The translations under genes were made by a program, and so were the position numbers. DNA of 6,844 nt from Anaerolineae bacterium. GTDB lineage: Bacteria > Chloroflexota > Anaerolineae > UBA1429. Location: assembly GCA_007118555.1 (NCBI GenBank), contig SKRJ01000032.1, positions 1-6,844 of the forward strand, in the 5' to 3' direction. The notes beneath the pieces are model-generated. The model was not told the origin of the DNA. It worked only from the letters and a program-made list of their open reading frames with translations, and did not search any database. This document shows, piece by piece, positions 6,538 to 6,844 of the stretch. Position 1 is the stretch's first letter. The number at the start of each line of letters is the position of its first letter.

Positions 6538-6563
6538 GGCCCCCGGCGCATATGCCAGGGGCC
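6538..6563 (-). terminator. Hairpin downstream of rubrerythrin, probable weak terminator
   Basis: GGCCCC (6538-6543) pairs with GGGGCC (6558-6563). After a C/A mismatch, GGC (6545-6547) pairs with GCC (6554-6556) around the loop GCATAT. It begins about 13 bases after the rubrerythrin stop. The sequence following it on the minus strand (TCGTGGCTTGTCC) is only moderately T-rich, so termination may be partial and the phosphodiesterase could receive read-through. Confidence 0.5.
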
Positions 6564-6576
6564 CCGGGTAGCGCGG

Positions 6577-6844
6577 CTAGTAGTTCTCGGGCATCAGCTC
6601 GTAATACGACTGGGCGTGGCGGCAGGCGGGGCACACGTTGGGTGCCGTGGTGCCCTCGTGCACATAGCCGCAATTGCGGCAGCGCCACTTGACGACCTCG
6701 TCGCGCTTGAACACCTTGCCGGTCTGCAGGTTGTCATACAGGGTCAGGTACCGTTTCTCGTGTTCCTCTTCGACCTCGGCGATCTCGTGGAACACCACCT
6801 CGACGTTGCGCAAGCCCTCTTCGCGGGCGGTCTTGGCAAACTCC
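6577..6844 (-). CDS. Rubrerythrin, C-terminal part (N-terminus beyond right edge)
   Basis: The last 88 residues of a rubrerythrin, a cytoplasmic non-heme iron protein that reduces hydrogen peroxide in anaerobes and microaerophiles. Visible are the end of the ferritin-like diiron helix bundle, with 'EVEEEHEKRYL' supplying a Glu and a His ligand of the diiron site, and then a rubredoxin-like C-terminal domain. Its iron centre is formed by two CxxC pairs: CRNC (in 'KWRCRNCGYVHEG') and CPAC (in 'NVCPACRHAQSYYEL'). The protein ends in 'MPENY', with TAG at 6577-6579. The frame stays open to the right edge through 'EFAKTAREEGL', the usual rubrerythrin sequence before this helix, so a TTG within that stretch (6811-6813) is not the true start. 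Full rubrerythrins are about 165-195 residues, so roughly half is missing. Partner genes would lie outside the window. Confidence 0.95.
   Translation of the reverse strand, partial: EFAKTAREEGLRNVEVVFHEIAEVEEEHEKRYLTLYDNLQTGKVFKRDEVVKWRCRNCGYVHEGTTAPNVCPACRHAQSYYELMPENY

Noticed and set aside
1..6844. CRISPR array, tRNA/rRNA gene, insertion sequence, phage or defence genes
   Set aside because: I saw no regularly spaced repeats, no cloverleaf, no transposase motifs and no terminal inverted repeats with target duplications on either strand.

Overview
The window is GC-rich bacterial DNA carrying six genes: two cut by the window edges, three intact, and one broken by a single-base frameshift. 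The lineage cannot be fixed from sequence alone. A secreted S8 protease with a protease-associated (PA) insert, short MhpC-like alpha/beta hydrolases opening with a 'TNGxRMHYYRTG' stretch, and a rubrerythrin together look like an anaerobic or microaerophilic Chloroflexota (Anaerolineae/Caldilineae-like) genome. That is a low-confidence inference. Promoters match the ordinary -35/-10 consensus, and ribosome-binding sites are of the GGAGG/AAGGAG type.

Layout. (1) Positions 2-1882, minus strand: secreted subtilisin-like serine protease, cut by the left edge just after its catalytic serine. (2) 1883-2159: divergent intergenic region with one promoter facing the protease and one facing right. (3) 2160-2966, plus: intact alpha/beta hydrolase, followed by a strong intrinsic terminator. 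(4) 3061-3954, plus: a second copy of the same hydrolase with its own near-identical promoter and leader. It is about 60% identical in protein and is broken by one missing base near 3412. (5) 4038-5054, plus: NAD-dependent D-2-hydroxyacid dehydrogenase family protein. (6) 5051-6451, minus: cytoplasmic alkaline-phosphatase-superfamily phosphodiesterase, convergent with gene 5; their stop codons share a CTAG palindrome. (7) 6577-6844, minus: C-terminal part of a rubrerythrin, followed by a hairpin.

How they may work together. The hydrolase pair and the dehydrogenase run in the same direction, and the dehydrogenase has no clear promoter, so it may be read from the second hydrolase's promoter. 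A hydrolase plus a 2-hydroxyacid dehydrogenase could act on an ester or lactone and its hydroxyacid product, but nothing in the sequence fixes a substrate. The protease, the phosphodiesterase and the rubrerythrin look functionally independent.

I see no CRISPR array, tRNA, rRNA, insertion sequence, phage gene or defence system, and no sign of a new multi-gene system. The most informative signals are the tandem duplication that carried promoter and leader with it, the single-base break in the second copy, and the conserved palindrome-like motif just downstream of both promoters.
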